Of a stretch of 45,457 bases of DNA, positions 23,384-32,130 are shown piece after piece. The notes under the pieces were generated by a model. It worked only from the letters and a program-made list of their open reading frames with translations. It was not told the origin of the DNA and did not search any database. Source of the stretch: JAEUIZ01 sp046155605 (GTDB taxonomy: Bacteria > Planctomycetota > Phycisphaerae > Phycisphaerales > UBA1924); the NCBI GenBank assembly GCA_046155605.1, contig JBJXFQ010000066.1:1-45457 (forward strand), written 5' to 3'. The position numbers and the translations under genes are program-made. The stretch's first letter is position 1. Each line of letters begins with the position of its first letter.

Positions 23384-23821
23384 TCACATGCCGTCGGGCA
23401 GGCTGACCCAGCGGCCATCCTCCGATGCGACCATGGACGGCAGGTCGCGCGTCAGATGCGAGAGGTGGTCGGAGTAGACGATCCAGCGGTGCGTCAGCCA
23501 GGTGAGTATGCAGCAGCAGATGAGCGCGCCGACCTCTGCCGCCGGCTGGCGTCGGGTGGCATAGAGGATGAAAATCGCGAGCGAGACGCTTGCGACCTTC
23601 CAGGCGATGAGGCCGGCGGACGTGCCGTGGATGATGAGCAAACGGGCGATGGGGTTTCCCTCGAGCATCCCGACGGCGCGGAGGTGGAGGAGCGTCATCC
23701 AGAGGTCGCCCAGGCTGAGGAGCACCACCGCCGCAAGCATGATGACGACGCGAATGGGGCGATGCCTGGCGGCCGGATGCCGCGCGACGGAAACAACGAT
23801 TGACGACACCACCCCTGCCAT
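23384..23821 (-). CDS. Small integral membrane protein (DUF5658-like)
   Basis: A 145-residue protein with three to four membrane helices (about 24-44, 68-86, 93-112). The first helix contains LGDLWMTLLHLRAVGMLEGN followed by PIAR. This recalls DUF5658 proteins, which share a D-x-x-x-T...G...E-x-N-P pattern. Function unknown. It is the first gene of a two-gene minus-strand unit with the lipoprotein at 22885 and is divergent from the 1451-aa PQQ/TPR protein. Confidence 0.65.
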   Translation of the reverse strand: MAGVVSSIVVSVARHPAARHRPIRVVIMLAAVVLLSLGDLWMTLLHLRAVGMLEGNPIARLLIIHGTSAGLIAWKVASVSLAIFILYATRRQPAAEVGALICCCILTWLTHRWIVYSDHLSHLTRDLPSMVASEDGRWVSLPDGM

Positions 23822-23935
23822 TGGTATCGGCGGATCGGTTCATTCGGCGCGGATGGTGACGCCTTGGCCCGCGCCGAGCCCGTAGACTTTCGCGGCGAGC
23901 CTCCCGAACCGATACGGTCGGTTGGAGCACAAGAT

Positions 23936-26900
23936 ATGGGAATACGCGTGACCCGAGCGATCTACCTGATGGTGCTGCTGGCAGCGGTTCTCGGACGCCA
24001 AGCCATCGCTCAGCAGGACAACCCCGTCTATCCGGACGATTCCGCGACCGCCCGCCAGACGCTGCTGCGCGTGGGGGAACTCGTCGGCGGAGGCAACTCG
24101 CCAGAGGCGGTGCGCGAGTTGCAGCGATTGCTCGACGAACAGCCGGATCGTGTGGTGGCGTCGGAAGCGGACGGGGCGGTGTTCGTGAGCGTGCGTGCGC
24201 GGGTTCATGCGATGCTGCTGAACTCCGCGGAGTTGCTGGAGTTGTATCGAAAGGTCGAGGGTGCGCGCGGGCAACGCGAGTTGGACGCGGGCCGACACTC
24301 GGACGTCGAGCGTGCGCGGCTGCTCACGTCGGCCGGGCTCGAGGCGACGCTGCGCGTAGCGCAGGAGTGGCTGGAGGCCGGCTGCTTCGATGCCGCGTCA
24401 CGGACGCTCGACCAACTCGAACGGCATCCAGATCGGCGGGGCGGCGGCGACGGGCCGCGCAGAACGGTTGAGTTTGCCGCGCGATTGGCACCATACCTTG
24501 CGCGCCCGGTCGGGTGGGACCGTGTTCGGCGTTGGCAGGCCGAGGCGGGCTCGGGTCAGCCTGTGACTGAATCGATCGCCCCACTGCCGCCGTTGCTTCG
24601 CACGCCGTCGGTGGATTCGACGATCGGCAATGAGGCGCTCGACGCGGAGGGCGTGCCGGCGACGCCACTGTGGTCGCTGCCGATGGAGCCGGTGGCGCTG
24701 CCGGATGAATCGTCCGCGAATCATCCCGAGGCCGCACCCACGCCCGAAGACCTGGCGGCGAATCTGTGGGTCTTCCCGACGGTGGTGGGTGACACGCTCG
24801 TCGTGAATGACGGCGTGTTCATCACGGCGCGCGATCGGTACACACTCCAGCCGCGGTGGTGGGTGCGGCCCGCCTCGCCCGAGGCCACCGACGATCCGCT
24901 TCGCCCGCGTCGAGCGGCAGCGACGAGATCGTCGGGTCGCCTGGTCGAGGACACCAACACGACAACCGTCCATGGCCGAACGGTTGTCGCAACGACGGGT
25001 ATCGCCAGCACGGGCGAGCGCGAGGGCGAGTCGGTGACGTGCGCGATTGATCTCGTGACGGGCAGGTTGCTATGGGCCGTTGACCTGCCCAACTCGGACC
25101 CGCGGCTCGAAGGCACGTCGATCCGCGGCCCGGCGCTGATCGATGGGCAGACCGTGGTCGTCTGCGCGCGGAAGAACCCGCAGGGCCGACGGATTATCTC
25201 AATTTCGCTGGTCGGGCTCTCGATCGCCGACGGCTCGGTGCGCTGGGTGCGCCCGCTGGGCAGCGCCGGGGCGATCCCGTGGGGTCGTGGCGAGCGACGA
25301 GTCGGCGACGCGCCGCTGTTGCACGAGGGCGTAGTGTATTGCGTCGATTCGCTGGGCATCGCCGCGGCGGTCGAGGCGGCAACGGGACGGCCCGTGTGGA
25401 TCAAGGCATTGCCGATCCCGGCGATGAGCAATGCGGGCGGCATGGAAGTGGGGATGCCCTGGCAGTGGGGCAAGCCGATCATCGAGGGACCGGATGTGAT
25501 CTTCATCGCCCCGAATCGACGCGCCGTCGTGCGGCTCGATCGGGCCACGGGCGCGATGGTGGCGATACGGTCCACGACTGATCTAGGCGACCCACAGTAT
25601 CTGCTGAAGGCGGGAGACCGACTCGCGGCCGTGGGCAGGAACGCCATCGCGTTCGTCGAGTTGACGAACCTGGCGACCGGACAGATCTCGACGACACGCA
25701 CCTTTCCCAACGGCATCGTCGCGCGAGTCGTCGTCGCGGGCGATCGGCTCGTCGTGCCGCGGTTTGATGGCCTGGCTCTCATCGACCCGAAGGAACCGGG
25801 CCGCGACGCCGGGAACGTGCGAATCCAGCGGTTCGGCAACGTGCTGGCGCTGGCGAGCCAGTTACTGGTCATCGACGCGACGAACTTGCACAGTTTCCTG
25901 ACGTGGGGCGTGGCGAATCGGCTGCTCAACGACCGGATGGTCGCGGAGCCGGACGATCCCGAGCCCGCGATCACGTTTGCCGAACTCGCGTACCGCTCGT
26001 CGAACCACGACCAAATCGCGGGGGCCGCGGATCGGGCGCTCCAGGCGATCGACCGGCCCGGCGCGGGCGAGGCGCATCGGCTCTCGCGGCAGCGGCTCTT
26101 CCGCGTGCTGAGCGAGATGGTCGTCTCGACGCAGGAGCGATGGGTCGGCGGCGAGGGAGCGTTCCCGGCTCCGCGTCGCGCCGCGAGTGGTCAGGCCGAT
26201 CAACCCCCGATGATCGAGGCGAGGCACCTTGGCGAGGTCATCGTGCGTCTTGGACGCGCCGCGCAGACGCCGGACGAACGCGTGTCGCATCTCATCGCGA
26301 TGGGGCAGTTCAAGCAAACCAGCGGCGATGCGGCGGCGGCGGTCGAGGCGTTCCAGCAGGTGTTGGCGGATGCGAACCTGTCGGCGGGGGCATGGCGCGC
26401 GGGCGGCATGGCGGTTCGCGCCGAACTCGAAGCGACGCGACGTCTGCAACGATTGATCAGCGAATCCGGTCCGACGCCTTATGCCGGCTTCGATGCGCAG
26501 GCCCAGGCGACGCTGGCCGCGCTCGCCGCCACGGCACCGGCGACGGAGTTTGAGCGGATCGCGCGGCAGTTTCCAGTGTCATCGGTTGCGCCCGGAGCGT
26601 GGATTCGCGCGGCCGAGGCGCACGAGGCGGCGGGGCGTTCGCACGCGGCGCTCGCGGCGCTTCGCGCCGGATTGGCCTGTGCCGAAGCCATGCCGTCGCA
26701 CGCGTCGGCGGTGGGAGAGTTGGCCGGTCGATTGGTCACGCGGCTGCGGGCGAACGAGCAGTACTTTGCCGCGGCCCAGATCATGTCGCGGATGGCGCGC
26801 GAGCATCGCGCCGTGGTTCTGACGGATGGCGGCCTGCCGCTCGATGCCGGCGCGGTCTCGGCGGACCTGATGAAGCGGCTGGCGGGGCTCTCTCGCTTGC

Positions 26901-28291
26901 CGCGGATCAGTGCCGAGGTGCGTCCTGATGCGCAGTCGATCGCGGGATGGTCGCTGCTCTCGGCGCGGAGCCGCGAGACGCACGGGCGAGCCTGCGAGCA
27001 GGTGATGATGGTCAGCGGCGCGGAATCGAAGATCGGGCTGTGGGGGATCGGCTCGGGTGGGGCGGCACAAGCCGCCGGGGGCGAGCACCTGCATCTGCTG
27101 TGGTCGCGGGCTTTCACCGGCGTGCCGCCCACGATCCTGCGGCTCGACCCGGATTCGGTCTACATGGTGTGGGACGACCCGGCGGACGCGGGCCCGAGCG
27201 TTGAGCGCGTCGATGCGATCGACGGGCGCTCGCGCTGGAAGACCGAGCCGCTGCGGACTCTGTTGCTGGATGATCGCGCGGCGAAGGCGCGGCTCGATGG
27301 TTCGCCGCGATATTTCGAGGTGCCGATCGACGGGCAGGTTCGCGCGACGGACGTGCTCATCGCGCTCGATGATCAGGCCGTGGCGGTGGTCGAGCGGTGC
27401 GGGCGTGCGGCGGGGTTCGACGCCGAGACGGGGCGCGTGATCTGGAAGGCGGTATCGCCGATCACGCAAGTCAGTGACATCGACGCGGCGTCGGGCGTTG
27501 TGGTGATCGCCGGCGCGGCGGCTCCGGCTGATGATGCCGCCGCCGTGGTGGGGCTGACGCCCACGATTGTGGTTCTCGACGCGAGGACGGGCGCGCCGCT
27601 GCACCGACTCGACGCGCTCGCGGGGACGGTCCGCTGGATCAGGCTGTGGTCGTCGGCGGACGCGCCCGGCGCGACGCTGATCGCGGGCCTCGGGCCGCAG
27701 ATCGACGCGTTCGATCTTGCGTCCGGGCGACTGAACTGGAGCATCCCAGGTGGGCCGGGCTTCTCGTCGCTCGATGCGTGGCTCTTCGGCGAGCGGCTCT
27801 TCGTGCTCGATGAGCATCGGTCGCTCTGGCTGGCGAGCGCGGCAACGGGTCGCGTCGGCGCTTCGCCGCTGGAGACTTATGAGCATTTGCTGGGAGCGGC
27901 GATCATCGAGGCGTGCGCGATCGGCGCGGGGCGAACAAGCACGGTCTTTGCGACGCAGCACGGGGTGTGCGTGTTCGATGCGGCGGGCGAGTTGGTGGGC
28001 ATCGATGCGCTGGACGCGCAGGCCGATGACGGCTGGCTGCTGCCCGCGGCGGTCGCCGAGGGCGTGCTGGTAACGGTCGAGACGCGCCCTGTCGAGAACC
28101 TCGACGGTGACGCGGTCTATCGGCTGCACATCCTCGACTCGCGCTCGGCGCTGCTCAAGGCCACGCGGGAGTTGACGGGGCTCGACCTGCCGCCGCGAGC
28201 GATCGCGGTGGTCGATGGCCGGATCATCGTGACGGCCGGGGCGCACAGTTATGTCCTGCCCGCGCCCGAGGCCGACGCGGGACGGCGGTAG
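23936..28291 (+). CDS. Very large exported protein with PQQ-like beta-propeller and TPR-like segments
   Basis: A 1451-residue protein starting at ATG 23936. The signal peptide is MGIRVTRAIYLMVLLAAVLG, ending near AIA-QQD. Residues about 40-110 are helical and TPR-like (AVRELQRLLDEQPDRV). Residues about 260-650 form a PQQ-like propeller half (CAIDLVTGRLLWAVDLPNSD, YCVDSLGIAAAVEAATGRPV). Residues 680-1010 are helical repeats (AAAVEAFQQVLADANLSAGA). Residues 1020-1440 form another propeller part (GFDAETGRVIWKAVSPITQV, AFDLASGRLNWSIPGG). No catalytic PQQ ligand set or CxxCH heme motif is visible. It is probably a scaffold or outer-surface binding protein rather than a dehydrogenase. Such chimeras are typical of planctomycetes. 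Confidence 0.75.
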   Translation: MGIRVTRAIYLMVLLAAVLGRQAIAQQDNPVYPDDSATARQTLLRVGELVGGGNSPEAVRELQRLLDEQPDRVVASEADGAVFVSVRARVHAMLLNSAELLELYRKVEGARGQRELDAGRHSDVERARLLTSAGLEATLRVAQEWLEAGCFDAASRTLDQLERHPDRRGGGDGPRRTVEFAARLAPYLARPVGWDRVRRWQAEAGSGQPVTESIAPLPPLLRTPSVDSTIGNEALDAEGVPATPLWSLPMEPVALPDESSANHPEAAPTPEDLAANLWVFPTVVGDTLVVNDGVFITARDRYTLQPRWWVRPASPEATDDPLRPRRAAATRSSGRLVEDTNTTTVHGRTVVATTGIASTGEREGESVTCAIDLVTGRLLWAVDLPNSDPRLEGTSIRGPALIDGQTVVVCARKNPQGRRIISISLVGLSIADGSVRWVRPLGSAGAIPWGRGERRVGDAPLLHEGVVYCVDSLGIAAAVEAATGRPVWIKALPIPAMSNAGGMEVGMPWQWGKPIIEGPDVIFIAPNRRAVVRLDRATGAMVAIRSTTDLGDPQYLLKAGDRLAAVGRNAIAFVELTNLATGQISTTRTFPNGIVARVVVAGDRLVVPRFDGLALIDPKEPGRDAGNVRIQRFGNVLALASQLLVIDATNLHSFLTWGVANRLLNDRMVAEPDDPEPAITFAELAYRSSNHDQIAGAADRALQAIDRPGAGEAHRLSRQRLFRVLSEMVVSTQERWVGGEGAFPAPRRAASGQADQPPMIEARHLGEVIVRLGRAAQTPDERVSHLIAMGQFKQTSGDAAAAVEAFQQVLADANLSAGAWRAGGMAVRAELEATRRLQRLISESGPTPYAGFDAQAQATLAALAATAPATEFERIARQFPVSSVAPGAWIRAAEAHEAAGRSHAALAALRAGLACAEAMPSHASAVGELAGRLVTRLRANEQYFAAAQIMSRMAREHRAVVLTDGGLPLDAGAVSADLMKRLAGLSRLPRISAEVRPDAQSIAGWSLLSARSRETHGRACEQVMMVSGAESKIGLWGIGSGGAAQAAGGEHLHLLWSRAFTGVPPTILRLDPDSVYMVWDDPADAGPSVERVDAIDGRSRWKTEPLRTLLLDDRAAKARLDGSPRYFEVPIDGQVRATDVLIALDDQAVAVVERCGRAAGFDAETGRVIWKAVSPITQVSDIDAASGVVVIAGAAAPADDAAAVVGLTPTIVVLDARTGAPLHRLDALAGTVRWIRLWSSADAPGATLIAGLGPQIDAFDLASGRLNWSIPGGPGFSSLDAWLFGERLFVLDEHRSLWLASAATGRVGASPLETYEHLLGAAIIEACAIGAGRTSTVFATQHGVCVFDAAGELVGIDALDAQADDGWLLPAAVAEGVLVTVETRPVENLDGDAVYRLHILDSRSALLKATRELTGLDLPPRAIAVVDGRIIVTAGAHSYVLPAPEADAGRR

Positions 28292-28347
28292 TTGACGCGG
28301 GGCTGGGCGAGTTCCGGTATCATGCGGCACGATTTCAGGAGCCGACG

Positions 28348-29559
28348 ATGGAACCGCTGCCAAAGGGAAACGCGGCGATCGGGCAATCCGGCGGCCCGAC
28401 CGCGGTTATCAATCAATCGCTCGTCGGGTGCGTCGAGGCGCTGCGGCGGGTCAAGGCCGTCAAGAAAATTCTCGGCATGCGCCATGGCGTAAATGGGCTG
28501 GTCAAAGATCAGGTGGTCAATCTCGGCAAGGTCGCACCGGCAACGCTCGAAGCGATCGCGCGCACGCCCTCGGCGGCGTTGGGCTCGAGCCGGGACAAGC
28601 CCGATGCGGAGTATTGCGGGCGAATCCTTGAGGCGTGCAAGCGGCACGACATCCGGTACTTCTTCTACATCGGCGGGAATGACTCGTCCGACACCTGCCG
28701 CATCGTCAACGAACTCGCGGCGCAGGCGGGCTATGAGTTGCGATGCTTCCACGTCCCCAAGACCGTGGACAATGACCTGATGATGAGCGACCACACACCG
28801 GGGTATCCGTCGGCGGCGCGGTTCGTGGCGCTCGCGTTTGCGGCGGACAGCCTCGACAACGCCAGCCTCCCGGGCGTCAAGATCAACGTCGTGATGGGGC
28901 GGCACGCGGGATTTCTCACGGCGGCGGCGGCGCTGGCGCGCGGCGAGGGCAAAGAAGTCAAAGGCCGCGGACCGCATCTCATCTACCTGCCGGAGGTGCC
29001 GTTCTCAAAGCAGCGATTCCTCGCGGATGTCGAGCAGATGTACGCGAAGCACGGCCGCTGCCAAGTGGCGGTGAGCGAGGGAATCCAGGATGCTTCGGGC
29101 ACAGCGGTCGCGACCACGCTGGTCGAGGGGCTCGAACGCGACGCGCACGGCAACGTGCAACTTTCAGGCGTGGCGGCGCTTGGCGATGCGCTGGCCGATC
29201 TCGTCAAGAAGAACTTGAAGATCGGCGGCAAGGCGCCGCGCGTGCGGGCTGACACCTTCGGTTATCTGCAGCGTTGCTGGCCGGATTCGTCGCCGGTCGA
29301 TCGGCGCGAGGCGCGCGGCGCGGGCAAGTTTGCGGTACGCATGGCCACGGGCGGCGCGAGGTCCGGCAGTGTCGCGATCGTGCGTGTCGGCGATCGCCCT
29401 TACAAGTCCGCGTTCAAGGCGATCAAGTTGACCGATGTGGCGGCCAAGACGCGGCACATGCCCCCGGAGTTCATTGCGGGCAGCAACGACGTGACTGCGG
29501 CGTTCGTGAAATACGCGCGGCCGCTGGTGGGCGCACTTCCGGAGATGGCGCGGCTGTAG
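28348..29559 (+). CDS. pfp: 6-phosphofructokinase, pyrophosphate-dependent type
   Basis: A 403-residue glycolytic enzyme phosphorylating fructose 6-phosphate. IGQSGGPTAVINQSLVG is the phosphoryl-donor loop. FYIGGNDSSDTC (GGND at 109-112) replaces the GGDGS of ATP-dependent enzymes. HVPKTVDNDL carries Lys in place of the Gly of PGTIDND. Both substitutions mark use of pyrophosphate rather than ATP. MGRHAGFLTAAAALARGEGK is the substrate-binding turn. Pyrophosphate-dependent PFK allows reversible operation and is common in anaerobic or energy-saving lineages. The gene follows the PQQ/TPR gene by 56 bp and may be read through from it or have its own promoter. Donor assignment is from motifs only. 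Confidence 0.9.
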   Translation: MEPLPKGNAAIGQSGGPTAVINQSLVGCVEALRRVKAVKKILGMRHGVNGLVKDQVVNLGKVAPATLEAIARTPSAALGSSRDKPDAEYCGRILEACKRHDIRYFFYIGGNDSSDTCRIVNELAAQAGYELRCFHVPKTVDNDLMMSDHTPGYPSAARFVALAFAADSLDNASLPGVKINVVMGRHAGFLTAAAALARGEGKEVKGRGPHLIYLPEVPFSKQRFLADVEQMYAKHGRCQVAVSEGIQDASGTAVATTLVEGLERDAHGNVQLSGVAALGDALADLVKKNLKIGGKAPRVRADTFGYLQRCWPDSSPVDRREARGAGKFAVRMATGGARSGSVAIVRVGDRPYKSAFKAIKLTDVAAKTRHMPPEFIAGSNDVTAAFVKYARPLVGALPEMARL

Positions 29560-29758
29560 AAGGGGGCAAGCGGGCGGCTCGTGCGACTTTGACGCTGAGG
29601 ATGAGAACTGACGCCGAGGATGAGAGAGGCGTGGCGAACGAATCCTCAAGTCGACGAACCCGAGCCTTCGCTCGATGACTCGCTCAGACTCGGCGTGGCC
29701 GAACCGGAGTCGGACTACATGTCGGTTTCACATGACCACCCAGTTGCAGTCAGTGGCA
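29560..29758. other. Convergent intergenic region with a short tandem repeat
   Basis: About 200 bp between the converging pfp and heme A synthase genes. It holds a 17-bp direct repeat, TGACGCTGAGGATGAGA (29590-29606) and TGACGCCGAGGATGAGA (29609-29625), one mismatch and a 19-bp period. A weak CATGT/ACATG stem lies near 29719-29736. There is no ORF, no obvious T-tailed terminator and no RNA gene that I can recognise. Confidence 0.4.
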
Positions 29759-31087
29759 TCAAGCGCTCCGTCTCGGCGCGAGGCGCCGCGTGATGAGCAT
29801 CGCGGCAACCGCGACGGCTAGGAGCGCGGCACCGTTGGCCTGGTGAGCGGTGCGGAGGATGGCCTCGCCGGGGGCCGCGGCGCGAACGGCGGATGAGCCG
29901 GCAAGGAACGCCGCCCAGCCGAGCCCGACCTGAACGATGACGATCGCGGCGACGGCCTGGCCCAGGCGGCGCGTCGTGCGTGCGGCGGTCGGCCCCGCGG
30001 GCCGAACTCCAAAGAGAGCCGACGCGGCAACGACCGCGGCACCGAGCACGACGAACGAAAATCCGATGTGTGTATACAGCGAGTGATTGTCGCGGAAGTG
30101 GCGGTACATCGCGCCGAAGACGAGTTGAAGGATCGTGGTATGGGCGAGCGCGGCGCAGGCGATTCGTGCGAGGCGTCCGCCCTGGGGCTGTTCGGGCTGC
30201 CGCGCGTCGGCGAACGCGCGCGAGCGGATCGTCCACGCGGCGATGAGGAGCGCGAAGAAGATCTGGGCAAGAATGCCGTGCGCCATCGCATAGATGGGTT
30301 TGTCTTTCGCGGCCTCGGCGCTGCCGAGCAACACGCGGCCGCCGCCGAGCGCGCCCTGCGCGAGCACGAGGACGAACAGCGAGATCGTGAAGATTCGCAT
30401 TCCGCGGTGGCGCTCGTGAGCGAGCGTGGCGAGCAGGAGCGCGACCGTGGCAAGGCCCGCCAGCGTGCCGAATAGGCGGTGCGAGTGTTCGAGGAAGACA
30501 TCGGCCGCGACGTGGCTGCCGAGCGGAAAGAGGAACATATTGGCACCGTAGGTGGTGGGCCAATCGGGCACGGCCATGCCGGAGTTGGTGCTCGTGACGA
30601 GCCCGCCGATGATGAGCAGGGGCACCACGGCGGCCACGGTCGCGATGGTCAGTCGCCGCAGCACAGCCTGAGCGGTAGGGGGTTCGGCCGGCCCATGAAG
30701 AGCGCTGGAGATGGCCCCGCCGATCGCGCCGATGGCCGCGCCGAGCGCGATGAAGCCCAGCACCATGATTGCGGCGTTGGGCCGCAGCCCGGCAATCCCA
30801 GGCTCGGGAGCGGAGACGAGTTTGGAGCCGAGCACGAGGAGCCCGAGGATCGCAGAGCCGATTCCTGCCGCGAGGCCGGCTTTCCAGCCGGGCGTCTCGA
30901 GCGCCGATCGCACAGTCAGAACGAGCGCGGCGAGCCAGATGGCAAGAACAACTCCTGACGCCACCCCGGGCGACATGCCAAGCCACGGATGGTGTGTGAT
31001 GAACCAAGCGCACCAGACGGGTACTGCAACGGCAACCGATGCCGCGACGGTATTCAGGAAAAGGGGAGGCTTTGTGGGGAGGACCAT
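29759..31087 (-). CDS. ctaA: Heme A synthase (COX15/CtaA family)
   Basis: A 442-residue membrane enzyme that oxidises the C8 methyl of heme O to make heme A, the cofactor of aa3-type oxidases. ATG 31087 is chosen because residues above it look non-coding. An N-terminal extension of three to four helices (about 10-130) precedes the eight-helix core. The histidines needed for the two hemes are visible in FLEHSHRLFGTLAG, YAMAHGILAQIFF, HSLYTHIGFSFV and ILRTAHQANGAALL. The GGLVTSTNSGMAVPDWPTTYG loop is the COX15 signature. It lies head-to-head with actA, which suits co-control with the oxidase genes downstream. A possible minus-strand -10 (CATAAT) lies about 10-15 nt upstream of the start. Confidence 0.92.
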   Translation of the reverse strand: MVLPTKPPLFLNTVAASVAVAVPVWCAWFITHHPWLGMSPGVASGVVLAIWLAALVLTVRSALETPGWKAGLAAGIGSAILGLLVLGSKLVSAPEPGIAGLRPNAAIMVLGFIALGAAIGAIGGAISSALHGPAEPPTAQAVLRRLTIATVAAVVPLLIIGGLVTSTNSGMAVPDWPTTYGANMFLFPLGSHVAADVFLEHSHRLFGTLAGLATVALLLATLAHERHRGMRIFTISLFVLVLAQGALGGGRVLLGSAEAAKDKPIYAMAHGILAQIFFALLIAAWTIRSRAFADARQPEQPQGGRLARIACAALAHTTILQLVFGAMYRHFRDNHSLYTHIGFSFVVLGAAVVAASALFGVRPAGPTAARTTRRLGQAVAAIVIVQVGLGWAAFLAGSSAVRAAAPGEAILRTAHQANGAALLAVAVAAMLITRRLAPRRSA

Positions 31088-31295
31088 CGAAATGTTCGTA
31101 TTATGAAAGGGTGGTTGCGAAGAAAGTGCGACTTCTGCTATACAGTAACCGATCAAGCGTAGGTCGGTGTCAGTGGCGTCGAATTCTGGTCAGGCAGGAA
31201 AATCAGGCGGTGATCGCCTATTGTGGTGGCCATCGGCCGGGCGAGTGTAACCAGGCCAACCCCGTTTCCTTGCAACCTCCCCAAGGAGATCGAGC
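31088..31295 (+). promoter_or_regulatory. Divergent ctaA/actA promoter region with candidate actA promoter
   Basis: The region separates ctaA from the act operon. A sigma-70-like candidate for actA is TTGCGA (31115-31120), an 18-nt spacer, then TGC-TATACA (-10 at 31139-31144), with an extended TG motif just before the -10. Transcription would begin near 31151, leaving a leader of about 145 nt. AAGGAG at 31283-31288 is the actA ribosome binding site, 7 nt before the GTG. The consensus match is 4 of 6 at each box, so this is a plausible rather than proven promoter. Confidence 0.4.
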
Positions 31296-32012
31296 GTGCT
31301 CTTCGGGAAATGGATGAACGCGTTGCCGACGGTCGGTGCCATCGCCGGCCTGGGCGGCGTCTGCACGGTTGTGTGGGGCTTCTGGTATTGGGCGACCCCC
31401 AAGTACTGGGAGGTCGGCTACATGCCCATACAACCCAGCACGGGCTTCAACCACCAACTCCACGCGGGCAAACTGGGCATTGATTGCCGGTATTGCCACA
31501 CGAAGGTGGAGGAGTCGCCCGAGGCGAACATTCCGAATGTCGCGACGTGCTACGGCTGCCATGCCGAGAACCATGTGTCGTCGCAGTTGGTGGCGGACGA
31601 CAAGATCAAGTTCATCCGCACGGCGTACGAGGCGAACGAGTCGATCGCTTGGCGTCGCGTCCACAAACTGCCGGACTACGTCCGCAACTTCCCGCACAAC
31701 GCGCACGTGCGTGCCGGCGTGAGTTGCTTCTCGTGCCATGGGCAGATCACGGCGATGCCCGAGGTCGTGCAGCGTGAGAGCCTGAGCATGAGTTGGTGCT
31801 TGTCGTGCCATCGCGACACGCCCAAGCACCCCGAGTTGCACCTTGTGCCGCAGGACAAGGTGACGCGATTGTTCGACGTCGAGCAGCATCTGGCGAGCAT
31901 GAAGGAAGAGCCTGGGCGCGGCAGCCCGGTCTTCGCCGGCTTCAGCGCGAAGGCGGTGTATGAGTCATTGAAACTAAACCCGCCGGACAACTGCGGGGCG
32001 TGCCACTACTAG
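31296..32012 (+). CDS. actA: Alternative complex III subunit ActA, pentaheme cytochrome c
   Basis: A 238-residue electron-transfer subunit from GTG 31296 (AAGGAG, 7 nt spacer). One N-terminal membrane anchor (about 12-33) is followed by five CxxCH heme c sites at 64-68 (CRYCH), 85-89 (CYGCH), 144-148 (CFSCH), 168-172 (CLSCH) and 233-237 (CGACH). Extra histidines (FNHQLHAGK, FPHNAHVRAG) can act as distal ligands. Five hemes plus one anchor is the ActA pattern. In the complex it forms the heme wire that takes electrons from quinol oxidation towards ActE and then to cytochrome oxidase. It heads the operon actABCDEF. Confidence 0.95.
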   Translation: MLFGKWMNALPTVGAIAGLGGVCTVVWGFWYWATPKYWEVGYMPIQPSTGFNHQLHAGKLGIDCRYCHTKVEESPEANIPNVATCYGCHAENHVSSQLVADDKIKFIRTAYEANESIAWRRVHKLPDYVRNFPHNAHVRAGVSCFSCHGQITAMPEVVQRESLSMSWCLSCHRDTPKHPELHLVPQDKVTRLFDVEQHLASMKEEPGRGSPVFAGFSAKAVYESLKLNPPDNCGACHY

Positions 32013-32130
32013 TCGGACGGCCCATTGGCACAGCGATTTCGGATGAGTTGAGGCGGATCTCGAAGCAGGCGGACGAGTCGGAAACGAGCGGAACCAGGTT
32101 GGACCACGGCAAGGCAACGAGGCGGCAAGC

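Noticed and set aside
22816..23406. Plus-strand ORF opposite the lipoprotein gene
   Set aside because: It is Arg/Ala/Pro-rich with no family signal, while the minus strand encodes a clear signal peptide, lipobox and LEA-like domain.
28348..29559. ATP-dependent phosphofructokinase
   Set aside because: GGND and PKTVDND replace the GGDGS and PGTIDND motifs of ATP enzymes, which indicates pyrophosphate use.
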